Assembly: GCA_963205005.1 (NCBI GenBank) | Contig: CAUJHW010000050.1 | Span: forward strand, 1 to 62,569 | Direction: 5' to 3' | Source of the DNA: Pseudomonadota bacterium | Lineage (GTDB): Bacteria; Pseudomonadota; Alphaproteobacteria; Caulobacterales; Caulobacteraceae | Length of the DNA stretch: 62,569 bases | Part shown: positions 53,555-62,460 of the stretch, one piece after another | Numbering within the stretch: the first letter of the stretch is position 1 | Layout of the letters: each line of letters begins with the position of its first letter | Made by a program: the position numbers and the translations under genes | The notes under the pieces: generated by a model | Told to the model about the DNA's origin: nothing | The model's database searches: none | Seen by the model: the letters and a program-made list of their open reading frames with translations, nothing else

Positions 53555-54544
53555 ATGGACACCACACGCAGAGACGCAATCGGCCTGGCCGGAATGACAG
53601 CCGCCGCCGCGGCGCTGACCGCTGTCGGCGGGCGCAACGCCCGGGCCGCCACGCCCAGGCTTGGCAGCCGCGAGAAGACCCTGTTCTGGGCCGCGACCAT
53701 CACGCCCTGCGACAAGTCCGGCCGGTTCGACCCGGGCGCCTTCAAGGACGTGCTGGCCTGGTTCAAGCACAACGGCGCCGACGGCGTGGTCGTGCTGGGC
53801 ACCTCGGGTGAGTTCCCGCATTTCTCCGTCGCCGAGCGCAAGCTCGTCACCGAGACGGCGCTGAAGAACAAGCAGGGCCTGAACGTGATCGTCGGGCCGG
53901 GCACGTCGAACCTGCCAGAGACCATCGAACTGGCGCGCCACGCCCAGGACAACGGCGCGGACGGCCTGCTGGTGATCCCGCCGTTCTACTTCAACAACCC
54001 GCCGGTCGAGGGCCTGACCCGCTACTACACGGGCCTGTTCGACGCGGTGACGATCCCGATCAATCTCTACCATATCCCAGGCACCAGCGAGGCGCCGATC
54101 AGCCTGGAACTGCTGAAGAGCCTGGCGCAGTACCCGCACCTAGCCGGGATCAAGGACTCCAGCGGCAACGCCGAGGGCTACAAGGCCTTTGTCGAGGCCT
54201 ATCCCGCGCTGAACATGCGCACGGGCACCAACAGCAACCTCGAGACGGCCTTCGCCCACGGCATGGGCGCGATCCTGGCGGACGGGAACGTGTTCACGAA
54301 GCTCTGCGCCGACGTTTTCGCGGCCTATCGCGCCAAGCAGGACATCAAGCCGGCGCTCGACAAGCTGCGGGCGGCCCAGCGGGGCGTCCAGGGTCTGGGC
54401 GGTTCGCCGGCGGCCATGAAGTACGGCCTCAGCCTGCAGATGGGCGGGCCGCCGATCTATCCGCGTGCGCCGATGGTCGAGCCGAGCACCGAACAGAAGG
54501 CCGCGATCAAGCTGGCCTTGGACAAGCTGAAGGACATGGCCTGA
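53555..54544 (+). CDS. Tat-exported dihydrodipicolinate synthase family aldolase/lyase
   Basis: 329 aa, strong ribosome site (GGGGGAGG). The N-terminus MDTTRRDAIGLAGMTAAAAA has the twin-arginine Tat motif and Ala-rich h-region, with cleavage near residue 32. The TIM-barrel then has GTSGE (82-86), Y172 in NLYHIPGTS and the Schiff-base K200 in LAGIKDSSGN, all intact. DHDPS-family enzymes are normally cytoplasmic; this one should act in the periplasm on a 2-oxo acid or aldol substrate. It is 25 bp upstream of the PQQ dehydrogenase. Confidence 0.9.
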   Translation: MDTTRRDAIGLAGMTAAAAALTAVGGRNARAATPRLGSREKTLFWAATITPCDKSGRFDPGAFKDVLAWFKHNGADGVVVLGTSGEFPHFSVAERKLVTETALKNKQGLNVIVGPGTSNLPETIELARHAQDNGADGLLVIPPFYFNNPPVEGLTRYYTGLFDAVTIPINLYHIPGTSEAPISLELLKSLAQYPHLAGIKDSSGNAEGYKAFVEAYPALNMRTGTNSNLETAFAHGMGAILADGNVFTKLCADVFAAYRAKQDIKPALDKLRAAQRGVQGLGGSPAAMKYGLSLQMGGPPIYPRAPMVEPSTEQKAAIKLALDKLKDMA

Positions 54545-54569
54545 GCCAGGCCGTGGGGGGAGAGTTCCG

Positions 54570-56612
54570 ATGACACCGTTCAAGACCCGCCTGGCCGGCG
54601 GCGTGATGCTGGCCGTCCTGTCGCTCGGCGCGGCGCCCGCGATGGCGCAGGACGTGGAGTGGCCCAGCTACACCGCCGACCTCGCCGGCAGCCGCTACCG
54701 GCCGCTGGACCAGATCAACGCCAGCAACTTCAGCAAGCTCGAGGTCGCCTGGCGGTTCAAGACCGACAGCATCGGAAACCGGCCGGAGTTCAAGCTGGCC
54801 GGCACCCCGCTGATGGTGGGCGGGGTGATCTACGCCACCGCCGGCTCGCGGCGCGGTGTGGTGGCGCTGGACGCCGCCACCGGCGAGCTGCTGTGGGTCC
54901 ATAGCGAGCGCGAAGGGGCCCGCGGCGCGGCCGCTCCCCGTCAGCTCTCCGGCCGCGGCCTGTCGTACTGGAGCGACGGCAAGCAGAGCCGTGTGCTGTA
55001 CGTCACCCCGGGCTACCGCCTCGTGGCGCTGGACGCGAAGACCGGCCAGCGCGTCGCCGACTTCGGCAAGGCCGGCGAGGTCGACCTCAAGTCCGACTTC
55101 GACCAGGAGATCGACCTGGTGACCGGCGAGGTGGGCCTGCACGCCGCCCCCACCGTCGCCGGCAACACCATCATCATCGGCGGCGCGATGCACGAGGGCT
55201 TCACGCCCGCGAAGAAGGCCAACACCAAGGGCTACGTCCGCGCCTATGACGTGCGCACCGGCAAGCGCCTGTGGACCTTCCACACGATCCCGCAGAAGGG
55301 CGAGTACGGCTACGATACCTGGCTGAAGGGCTCGGCCGAGACCACCGGCAACACCGCCGTGTGGACCCAGATCACCGTCGATGAGGGGCTGAACACCGCC
55401 TATCTCGCGGTCGAATCGCCCACCAGCGACTTCTACGGCGGCCATCGCCCGGGCAACGGCCTCTACGGCAACAGCCTGGTGGCGGTGGATCTGACCACCG
55501 GCCAGCGCAAGTGGCACTACCAGGTGATCCACCACGAGATCTGGGACTACGACAACTCCTCGGCGCCGCTGCTGATGGACATCCAGGTCGCCGGAAAGCC
55601 GATCAAGGCCGTGGCGCTCCCGTCCAAGCAGGGCCTGCTCTATGTGTTCGACCGGGTGACCGGGAAGCCTGTCTGGCCGATCCCCGAGGTGAAGGTCCCC
55701 AAGGGCGACGTGCCCGGCGAGTGGTACGCGCCGACCCAGCCGATCCCGTCCAAGCCGCCCGCCTATGCCCGCAACGGCATCGGCGTCGACGACCTGATCG
55801 ACTTCACGCCCGAGCTGCGCGCCAAGGCGGTCGAGCTGACCAAGAACTACAGGATGGGGCCGGTCTACACCCCGCCGGTGGTCAGCAAGCAGCCCGGTCC
55901 GCTGGGCCTGCTGTCCTACTCGGCGCAGGGTGGCACCAACTGGCCGGGCGGATCCTTCGATCCGGAGACCCACACCGCCTACATCTACGCCTGCAACTCG
56001 TGCATCGGCGCCTATGGCCTGCAGCCGCCGCCCGAGGGGATGAGCGACCTCGACTATGTGGTGGGCGTCGCCGGCCAGCCGGTGACGATGGTCCGCACGC
56101 CGGGCTCCGGCGCCAGCGCCGACGCCCCGCCGCCCAAGCCGGCCCCCGCCGCCGCGGGCGGTGGCGGCAACCGTCTGACCGTCGACGGCATGCCGCTGCT
56201 CAAGCCGCCCTATTCGACGATCAGCGCCATCGACCTCGATAACGGGACGATCAAGTGGCAGATCGCCCATGGCGAGACGCCCGACTTCATCCGCAACAAC
56301 CCGGCGCTGAAGGGCCTGAACATCCCGCGCACCGGCCAGAGCGGCTATCAGATCGGCACCCTGGTGACGAAGTCGCTGGTCATCGCCGGCGACGGCATGG
56401 TCACCTCCGGGCCCGACCATCCGCGCGGCGCCATGCTGCGGGCCTATGACAAGGCCACCGGCAAGGAGGTCGGCTCGGTCTGGATGCCGGCGCCGCAGTC
56501 GGGATCGCCGATGACCTACAGCCTGAACGGCAGGCAGTATCTGGTCGTGGCGGTCAGCGGCGGGGTCTATTCGGGCGAATACATCGCCTACGCCCTGCCG
56601 GGCGGAAACTAG
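54570..56612 (+). CDS. PQQ-dependent dehydrogenase (periplasmic)
   Basis: 680 aa with a signal peptide (...AMAQ). Eight-bladed quinoprotein propeller: WPSYTADLAGSRYRPLDQIN at the start, WLKGSAETTGNTAVWTQITVDE, NGLYGNSLVAVDLTTGQRKWHYQVIHHEIWDYDNSSAPLLMDI (Ca/PQQ site region), GGTNWPGGSFDPETHTAYIYACNSCIGAYG and the tryptophan docking motifs. Glucose- or alcohol-dehydrogenase-like; substrate unknown. A Pro/Ala/Gly-rich insert (~residues 514-528) precedes the last blades. Electrons should pass to the next gene's cytochrome. Confidence 0.93.
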   Translation: MTPFKTRLAGGVMLAVLSLGAAPAMAQDVEWPSYTADLAGSRYRPLDQINASNFSKLEVAWRFKTDSIGNRPEFKLAGTPLMVGGVIYATAGSRRGVVALDAATGELLWVHSEREGARGAAAPRQLSGRGLSYWSDGKQSRVLYVTPGYRLVALDAKTGQRVADFGKAGEVDLKSDFDQEIDLVTGEVGLHAAPTVAGNTIIIGGAMHEGFTPAKKANTKGYVRAYDVRTGKRLWTFHTIPQKGEYGYDTWLKGSAETTGNTAVWTQITVDEGLNTAYLAVESPTSDFYGGHRPGNGLYGNSLVAVDLTTGQRKWHYQVIHHEIWDYDNSSAPLLMDIQVAGKPIKAVALPSKQGLLYVFDRVTGKPVWPIPEVKVPKGDVPGEWYAPTQPIPSKPPAYARNGIGVDDLIDFTPELRAKAVELTKNYRMGPVYTPPVVSKQPGPLGLLSYSAQGGTNWPGGSFDPETHTAYIYACNSCIGAYGLQPPPEGMSDLDYVVGVAGQPVTMVRTPGSGASADAPPPKPAPAAAGGGGNRLTVDGMPLLKPPYSTISAIDLDNGTIKWQIAHGETPDFIRNNPALKGLNIPRTGQSGYQIGTLVTKSLVIAGDGMVTSGPDHPRGAMLRAYDKATGKEVGSVWMPAPQSGSPMTYSLNGRQYLVVAVSGGVYSGEYIAYALPGGN

Positions 56613-56621
56613 GACAGGTCC

Positions 56622-58055
56622 ATGCGTCTGCGTACGATTCTCGGGGGCCTCGCGGCCGGCGCCGCCATGATGGCGGTCGCCGGCGCCACCCTGGCCCAGG
56701 ATGCCCGGTCGGTCTGGGACGGCGTCTACACCACGGCCCAGGCGGCGCGGGGCGAGGCGGCCTACGCCCAGAACTGCGGCTTCTGCCACGGCGCCAACCT
56801 GGCCGGCACCGGCGAGGCCAAGCCCCTGGCCGGGCCGGAGTTCCTGTCCAGCTGGAACGGCCTGACCATGGGCGACCTGTTCGAGCGGACCCGAACCACC
56901 ATGCCGCTGGAAAGGCCGGGAACGCTCGGCCGCGAGGCCTATGCCGACATCCTGGCCTATGTGCTGAAGTCCAACGGCTTCCCGGCCGGCGAGGTCGAAC
57001 TGGACCGCCGCACCGAGATGCTGGCCGCGGTCCGCATCGACGCCTTCAGGCCGTCCGCCGCCCTGACGGGAACGGCCAGCCCGGCCGCGGCCACGGCGGC
57101 CGTCGCGCCCAACAGCCAGCCGAATCCGTATGCGACGGACCTCGGCTTCTTCAAACCGCCGGCCGGGCGCACCCTGGGGTCCTCCAGTGGCGTGGCGATC
57201 GACAGTCGCGGCCATATCTGGATCGCCGACCGCTGCGGCGCCAACAGCTGCGCCGGCAGTTCGCTGGACCCGATCCTTGAATTCGATGCCCAGGGCCGGT
57301 TCGTCCAGGGCTTTGGCGCCGGGATGTTCCTGTTCCCGCACGGCATGACCGTGGACTCCAAGGACCGCATCTGGGTCACCGACCAGCAGTCGAAGGACGG
57401 CAAGGGCGCCCAGGTCTTCGCCTTCGACCGCACAGGCAAGGTGGTGATGACCCTCGGCAAGCCGGGCGGCGGCGTGGCCGGACCCGACACCTTCGCCGAA
57501 CCGACGGCGGTCCTGGTGACGAAGGACGGGACCATCTTCGTGGCCGACGGCCATTCCAACGGCAAGGGGCCGGCCCGGATCGTCAAGTTCGACGCCGGCG
57601 GCCGGTTCCTCAAGACCTGGGGCGAGCGCGGCCCGGGTCCAGGACAGCTGGAAGTGCCGCACACCCTCGGAATGGACTCAAAGGGCCGCCTTTTCGTCGG
57701 CGACCGCTGGAACGACCGTATCCAGATCTACGACCAGGAGGGCAGGCTGCTCGACAGCTGGACCCAGTTCAGCCGCCCGAGCGGCCTCTACATCGACCGC
57801 AATGACGTCCTCTATGTCGCCGACTCGGAGTCGCGGACGCCGCAGGGCTATGGCCATCATCCGGGCTGGGCGCGGGGCATCCGTGTCGGCAGCGCCCGCG
57901 ACGGCGTGGTCACGGCGTTCATTCCCGACACCGAATCCAACCCGGACAAGACCGCCACCAGCGGGGCGGAGGGCATCTGGGCAGACCCGCAAGGCGTGAT
58001 CTACGGCGCCCAGGTGCTGCAGAAGGGTGTCGCCCGCTACGTCCGCAAGCCCTGA
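56622..58055 (+). CDS. Cytochrome c domain fused to an NHL six-bladed propeller
   Basis: 477 aa, signal peptide (...ATLAQ). Residues ~40-125 are a class I cytochrome c: NCGFCHGANL (C52, C55, H56) and Met ligand M94 (TTMPLERPG). Residues ~150-477 are NHL repeats (SSGVAIDSRGHIWIADRC, FPHGMTVDSKDRIWVTDQQ, EPTAVLVTKDGTIFVADGHSNG, EVPHTLGMDSKGRLFVGDRWNDR). Lies 9 bp after the PQQ dehydrogenase, so it is probably its electron acceptor, with the propeller binding the enzyme or a substrate. Confidence 0.9.
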   Translation: MRLRTILGGLAAGAAMMAVAGATLAQDARSVWDGVYTTAQAARGEAAYAQNCGFCHGANLAGTGEAKPLAGPEFLSSWNGLTMGDLFERTRTTMPLERPGTLGREAYADILAYVLKSNGFPAGEVELDRRTEMLAAVRIDAFRPSAALTGTASPAAATAAVAPNSQPNPYATDLGFFKPPAGRTLGSSSGVAIDSRGHIWIADRCGANSCAGSSLDPILEFDAQGRFVQGFGAGMFLFPHGMTVDSKDRIWVTDQQSKDGKGAQVFAFDRTGKVVMTLGKPGGGVAGPDTFAEPTAVLVTKDGTIFVADGHSNGKGPARIVKFDAGGRFLKTWGERGPGPGQLEVPHTLGMDSKGRLFVGDRWNDRIQIYDQEGRLLDSWTQFSRPSGLYIDRNDVLYVADSESRTPQGYGHHPGWARGIRVGSARDGVVTAFIPDTESNPDKTATSGAEGIWADPQGVIYGAQVLQKGVARYVRKP

Positions 58056-58085
58056 CCGGCGGCCGGATGTGCTAGCAGAGGGGCG

Positions 58086-58745
58086 ATGAGCCCGCCCCTC
58101 TTCACCCGCCGGTCCAGCCTGGCCTTCGCGGCCACGGTCGCCGCCGGCCTGGGCGCCTCATGGTGGCTGAGGGGCCAGGCCATGACCGGACCGGCGCTCA
58201 CCCTTACGCCCGTGGTCCGGACTGTGCTGGAAGATCCGGGCTCGCCCCAGGCGGGGCCGGCCGACGCCGACGTCACGCTCGTGGTGTTCACCGACTACCG
58301 CTGTTCCATCTGCCAGGCGACCGACGGGGCGCTCGACCGGCTGCTGGCCGAAGATCCCCGCGCCCGGGTGATCTTCAAGGACTGGCCGATCCGCGGGCCG
58401 GGTTCGGAGCTTGCGGCGCGGGCGGCGCTGGCCGCTCACCGCCAGGGCCGCTACCGCGCCCTGCACACCGCCATGATGGCCAGCCGCGGCCCGCTCGACC
58501 CGGCCCGGATCGAGGCCATCGCCGCCGCCGCAGGCCTGGATCTTCCGCGTCTGCGCGCCGATCTCGCTGACCACGCCGACCTGTTCGACGCCCAGCTGGC
58601 CCGGCACGCCTTCCAGGCATTCAGCCTCGGGCTGCAGGGAACGCCCGCCTACCTTGTCGGGCCCTACCTGATGCAGGGCGGCCTGGATGACCGCCAGCTT
58701 GCCGCAGCCCTCCGCCGCGCCCGTCGCGCCGGGCCGCCGACTTAG
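58086..58745 (+). CDS. DsbA-like thioredoxin-fold protein (exported)
   Basis: 219 aa. The N-terminus FTRRSSLAFAATVAAGLGAS has a twin-arginine motif, so Tat export or a membrane anchor is likely. Redox motif YRCSICQATD (C73, C76) and GTPAYLVG (cis-Pro) define a DsbA/DSBA-like fold. Thirty base pairs after the cytochrome gene, it may help form or reduce disulfides in the module's secreted proteins. Confidence 0.85.
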   Translation: MSPPLFTRRSSLAFAATVAAGLGASWWLRGQAMTGPALTLTPVVRTVLEDPGSPQAGPADADVTLVVFTDYRCSICQATDGALDRLLAEDPRARVIFKDWPIRGPGSELAARAALAAHRQGRYRALHTAMMASRGPLDPARIEAIAAAAGLDLPRLRADLADHADLFDAQLARHAFQAFSLGLQGTPAYLVGPYLMQGGLDDRQLAAALRRARRAGPPT

Positions 58746-58831
58746 CCTTCGACCGTCGAACCGCATCTGCTAGGCTCCCCGACCAAGGGGCGCCGGTTTG
58801 CCGAGACAGCCCCGCCAGGGAGGCTGACACC

Positions 58832-59920
58832 ATGAAGACGGGCGTATCCATCGCCGTGCTCGCCGGCGTGCTCGCGCTGGCCTGCGCCGCACAGGCTCAG
58901 GTCCAGGCGCAACCCAAGGCCGGGCCGGCCCCGCGGGCGTCGGATGGGCATCTGTCGCTGTCGGGGGTCTGGACCAATGCGACGGTCACCAGCCTGACCC
59001 GGCCGCCGGGCGTCAAGCTGGTGGTCAGCAAGGCCGAGGCCGACGCCCTGGCCAAGGCCAACCCCTTCCAGAGGCTGATCGAGGCCGAGGAAGGCCCCTC
59101 CGACCAGAACGACAAGCTGCTGGACGACGGCAATTCCGACCGTGGCTACAACGCCTTCTGGCTTGATCCCGGCAGCAGCCTGACCGTGGTGAAGGGCGAG
59201 TTCCGCACCTCCTTCATCGTCGAGCCGTCCAATGGCCAGCTGCCCCTGTCCGACCAGGGCAAGGCCCGCGTCGCCCAGGCCCGCGCCGAGCGCCAGAAGA
59301 CCCTGTTCACCGGCCCGGAGGCCCTGCCGCTGCCGGAACGGTGCCTGATCGGCTTCTCCGGCTCGGGCGGCCCCGGCATGCTCAACACGATCTACAACAA
59401 CAACTACGAGATCGTGCAGACCCCCACCTCGGTGGTGATCGTGGTCGAGATGGTCCACGACGCGCGCACCATTCCCATCGTCAAGGACAAGGCCTCCGCC
59501 CGCCACGGCCCGGCCGCGCTGTCCCCCTGGCTGGGTGATGCGGTCGCCTGGTGGGAGGGCGACACCCTGGTCATCGAGACGGTCCACGTGAACCCGCAGC
59601 AGGGTCGCAACGGCCCGGTGTTCCTGTCGCCTGAGGGCAAGGTGACCGAACGCCTGACCCGCGTCTCCGACAGCCAGATCTTCTACGAGTTCCAGGTCGA
59701 GGACCCGGTCTACTACACCCAGCCCTGGCGCGCGGAGCTCAGCCTCAACGCCCGCAAGGAGCGGGTCTACGAGTACGCCTGCCACGAGGGCAACTACGCC
59801 ATGGCCGGCATCCTCGGCGGCGCCCGACTGCAGGAGTCGCAGGGCATCACGCCCACCCAGGGGCCGGGCATCTTCGGCACGCCCATCCCCGAAAAGAAGA
59901 AGGCCGGCGGCGACCGCTAG
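58832..59920 (+). CDS. Secreted 'DLSGxW' family protein of unknown function (paralogue 2)
   Basis: 362 aa, signal peptide to ~residue 22. Motifs in order: GHLSLSGVWTNATVTSLTRP, YNAFWLDPGSSLTVVKGEFRTSF, PERCLIGFSGSGGPGML, NNNYEIVQTPTSVVIVVEMVHDARTIPI, GDAVAWWEGDTLVIETVH, TERLTRV and YEYACHEGNYAMAGILGGAR. Same order as at 24953-26035. Here it follows the PQQ/cytochrome genes, which suggests an exported partner of quinoprotein systems. No known fold is evident to me. Confidence 0.85.
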   Translation: MKTGVSIAVLAGVLALACAAQAQVQAQPKAGPAPRASDGHLSLSGVWTNATVTSLTRPPGVKLVVSKAEADALAKANPFQRLIEAEEGPSDQNDKLLDDGNSDRGYNAFWLDPGSSLTVVKGEFRTSFIVEPSNGQLPLSDQGKARVAQARAERQKTLFTGPEALPLPERCLIGFSGSGGPGMLNTIYNNNYEIVQTPTSVVIVVEMVHDARTIPIVKDKASARHGPAALSPWLGDAVAWWEGDTLVIETVHVNPQQGRNGPVFLSPEGKVTERLTRVSDSQIFYEFQVEDPVYYTQPWRAELSLNARKERVYEYACHEGNYAMAGILGGARLQESQGITPTQGPGIFGTPIPEKKKAGGDR

Positions 59921-59946
59921 ACCCGAGCCGCCGCCCGACGGACACC

Positions 59947-60288
59947 TCAGTCGCGATGCAGGCTTTCGATATAGGCCTGCAGGTCGGTCAGTTCGCCGGC
60001 GTCGAGGGCGATGGGCGGCATGCCGTAGTGGCCTCGCCGCGTCAGATCGGCCAGCCGGCCGTCCAGGCCCACGGTGTGCCGCATCTCCAGGCTGGCGAAG
60101 GGCACGGCCCGCTCACGCGGACTGGCCGCGCCGCCCGGCTCCACCGCATGGCACGCGGCGCAGGCCCGTTGCGCGGTGGCGTGGCCTCGGGTCTGCGGTG
60201 TGTCGGCCGAACGGTGGCCGCCGGCCATGGCGCAGCCGCCCAGGGCCAGGGACATCAGCAGAGGGACGGTGTGGGCGTGACGGAACAT
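59947..60288 (-). CDS. Cytochrome c lipoprotein
   Basis: 113 aa. Lipobox LALGGC (C19 lipidated), heme motif CAACH (C43, C46, H47) and Met ligand M90 in HYGMPPI. A small monoheme class I cytochrome c anchored in the outer or inner membrane, convergent with the 'DLSGxW' gene at the end of the module; probably another electron carrier for it. Confidence 0.87.
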   Translation of the reverse strand: MFRHAHTVPLLMSLALGGCAMAGGHRSADTPQTRGHATAQRACAACHAVEPGGAASPRERAVPFASLEMRHTVGLDGRLADLTRRGHYGMPPIALDAGELTDLQAYIESLHRD

Positions 60289-60310
60289 GGAACGCTCCTC
60301 CTGCCGGATC

Positions 60311-60742
60311 CTAGCGCTTGCGGAACCGCTTGGCTTCCGCCGCCAGCTTGGTCACCCAGGCCTCGGGCTCGGTGCTCTCGGCCTGGAAGGGCAGGGACCC
60401 GGCCACCCCGCGCACCGCCAGCCACAGCGGTCCGCTGAAATGGCCCAGCACCCGCAGCGGCCGGCGCTTGTCGTCGGTGACATCCCAGCCGGCGGCCTCG
60501 AAGGCGGCGACCTGCACGGGCGCGGCCTTGCACTCGATGTCGTCCCAGTCCGCCGGGCGCTCGACCGCCTCGGCCTCGTCGGCGGTCAGGCCGAACAGCG
60601 CTGTCGTGCAGGCGTCGATCTCGGGAAACTCGGCCCGGGCCTCCGGCTCGGCGAAGTCGCGCTTGAGGATCGCCCGGTACTCCAGGTCATTGACCCCCGG
60701 CAGGTCGATCAGACGGCGAAGCGGCGCGGCAGGGCTGGTCAT
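60311..60742 (-). CDS. Hypothetical protein
   Basis: 143 aa. Begins MTSPAAPLRRLIDLPGVNDLEYRAILKRDFAEPEARAEFPEID, with DAWDDIECKAAPVQVAAFEAAGWDVTDD-like alpha/beta pattern and HFSGPLWLAVRGVAG. Acidic and cytoplasmic. I do not recognise the family. Starts 54 bp after the LprI-domain gene's stop and ends 22 bp before the cytochrome start. Confidence 0.65.
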   Translation of the reverse strand: MTSPAAPLRRLIDLPGVNDLEYRAILKRDFAEPEARAEFPEIDACTTALFGLTADEAEAVERPADWDDIECKAAPVQVAAFEAAGWDVTDDKRRPLRVLGHFSGPLWLAVRGVAGSLPFQAESTEPEAWVTKLAAEAKRFRKR

Positions 60743-60796
60743 GGGTGAGGCCTATCCCGGATGTGGCGCGGTGACGAGGGGCGCCGCGAACGCCTG

Positions 60797-61633
60797 CTAC
60801 TCGTGACGGGCCGCGCGCCGCAGTTCGCCGATGCGCTGGCGGTAAAGATCGGCGACGGCGTCGCGCGACACATGCGCGGCGTCCTCGCGCACATCCAGCC
60901 AGTCGTCCTGGTCCTCGCGCAGCAGGCCCGGCTCCACGCCGGCGTCGAGCGCGCTGGCGTAGGCCTGCTTCATCCGCCGGTCGAGGCTCGCCAGCCCCCT
61001 GTCGGCGCACACCATGGCCATGGCCTGGGAGGGGGCGTCGGCGCAGGCGAAGCTGTTCCGGGGGGGCGCTGGCGTTATGTCAGCGGCGTCTGTCGCGGCC
61101 GGGCCTGCCGTCGACGTTGCGAGCGGCGGCGGCAGGCTACGGTCCCCGGCGGGGCCCGGAATGATCGGCCGCGCCGGGGGAAGCCGTGCGGCCGGGTAGG
61201 GCGCCGGCGCCTGTGGCGACAGGACCTCCAGCTTCTCGTCGCGGTCTGAGGGCGCGGGCGGCGGCGGCGGCAGGGTCTCGGTGACCGCAGCGACCTGTAC
61301 GTTCATCCGCGGTTCGCCGGCGGTGATCCCTGGTGACGCGCTGGCCGGCGCGTTCGGGTCGCGGCCCAGATAGATTCCCGCCGCCATCGCGACGCCCAGG
61401 ATGGCCAATCCGGCCAGCGCAAGCCCGCGACGGACCCCACGCCGGGTTGGCCCGTCCCCGACATCGTCGTCGATCCCCGTCTCCGGCGCATCGTCAAACG
61501 CGTCGGCCTCGTAGGGATCAGATCCGTCGTCGGCGTCAGGCGTCCCTTCGGCGCGGGGCGTATCGTCGGCATAGGCCTGGAAACCCTGGAATCGCAGCCC
61601 GCCCCGATCGCCGTCGCCGTCGCTGGCCGTCAT
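60797..61633 (-). CDS. Membrane-anchored protein with C-terminal DUF1311 (LprI-type) domain
   Basis: 278 aa. An acidic cytoplasmic N-terminus (~1-65), one membrane helix (RGLALAGLAILGVAMAAGIYLG), a Pro-rich linker (~110-190), then SFACADAPSQAMAMVCADRGLASLDRRMKQAYASAL with the Cys/Asp pattern of DUF1311/LprI, followed by LREDQDDWLDVREDAA. LprI binds lysozyme in mycobacteria; the role here is unknown. Confidence 0.8.
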   Translation of the reverse strand: MTASDGDGDRGGLRFQGFQAYADDTPRAEGTPDADDGSDPYEADAFDDAPETGIDDDVGDGPTRRGVRRGLALAGLAILGVAMAAGIYLGRDPNAPASASPGITAGEPRMNVQVAAVTETLPPPPPAPSDRDEKLEVLSPQAPAPYPAARLPPARPIIPGPAGDRSLPPPLATSTAGPAATDAADITPAPPRNSFACADAPSQAMAMVCADRGLASLDRRMKQAYASALDAGVEPGLLREDQDDWLDVREDAAHVSRDAVADLYRQRIGELRRAARHE

Positions 61634-61745
61634 CGTAACTCTCGCTCATCGGGTCCCTCGACAAGCACAAGCGGTTGGGGGCGCCTTGGGTTGCGCCTGA
61701 GTCTTGCGGATGGGATGTCCGGACTGTCCCGCCGCTCCGGCGCCC

Positions 61746-62405
61746 CTAGTCCGCAGCCAGCTGCCGCCAGCCGATCGCGCGCACCCGCTGCGGCCCGAGC
61801 GCCCCGGCCAGCGGCGCACGCACGAACATCCCGGCGAAGGCCGCGTCGCGAACGTTCAGGCCGCCGGCATAGGCGCCGAACGCCGGCAGGATCGCCCGTT
61901 CACCATCGGTGATGAAGCATCGCCGCCGCACCGTGCCGCGTGGCGCGCGGACCCTGGCCGCCGGGTGCAGGTGTCCGGCCACCTCGCCGGGCTGCGGTCC
62001 GGCCTGCGGCTCGTGGCGGAAGGTGAGGCCCGCGAGCACCAGCTCGTCCGCCGTCTCGCCCGGCAGCGCCTGCGGCCCGTCTGCGTCGTGGTTGCCGATC
62101 ACCCAGATCAGCCGCCGCCCCGAAGCCAGCGCCCGCAGCCGGTCGGCGTCGACCGCCGCCAGCCGGTCCTCGCTGCGGCGGTCATGGAAGGTGTCGCCCA
62201 GCAGGATCACCGCCGCGGGCGCCAGCGCCGCCACCTCGGCTTCCAGCCGGCGCAGGGTTTCTGCGGTGTCGTACGGCGGCAGCATCTGGCCGCGGGCGGC
62301 GTAGGAACTGCCCTTCTCCAGGTGCAGGTCTGCCACCACCAGGGTGCGCTCGGCCTCGACCCACATCGCCCCGGAACAGCGCAGAGTCACCGGCGTCCCC
62401 CGCAC
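61746..62405 (-). CDS. pdeM: Ligase-associated DNA damage response endonuclease PdeM
   Basis: About 219 aa from a GTG at 62405 (MRGTPVTLRCSGAMWVEAERTL). Calcineurin-like phosphoesterase: VVADLHLEKGSSYAARGQMLPPYDT (DxH), VILLGDTFHDRRSEDR, WVIGNHDADG and VAGHLHPAARV. PdeM normally follows lhr in this system; lhr would lie off the right edge. The true start is uncertain because the upstream reading frame is interrupted only by a family A repeat 57 bp away, and no ATG is in a family-like position. Confidence 0.85.
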   Translation of the reverse strand: MRGTPVTLRCSGAMWVEAERTLVVADLHLEKGSSYAARGQMLPPYDTAETLRRLEAEVAALAPAAVILLGDTFHDRRSEDRLAAVDADRLRALASGRRLIWVIGNHDADGPQALPGETADELVLAGLTFRHEPQAGPQPGEVAGHLHPAARVRAPRGTVRRRCFITDGERAILPAFGAYAGGLNVRDAAFAGMFVRAPLAGALGPQRVRAIGWRQLAAD

Positions 62406-62460
62406 GCCCAGCCGCAGCCCGCCGCATTCGCTGACCGCGAAAACATAGCGATCCCCCGTT

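Noticed and set aside
54507..57662. Minus-strand open frame of about 1050 codons opposite the DHDPS, PQQ and cytochrome genes
   Set aside because: Composition is typical of a shadow frame (Gly/Arg/His-rich, no motifs), and the plus strand has well-supported genes with export signals and active sites.
58776..58795. CCCCGACCAAGGGG ahead of the gene at 58832, as a fourth copy of the palindrome
   Set aside because: Half-sites are only four bases and the centre differs completely, so it does not meet the pattern of the other three.
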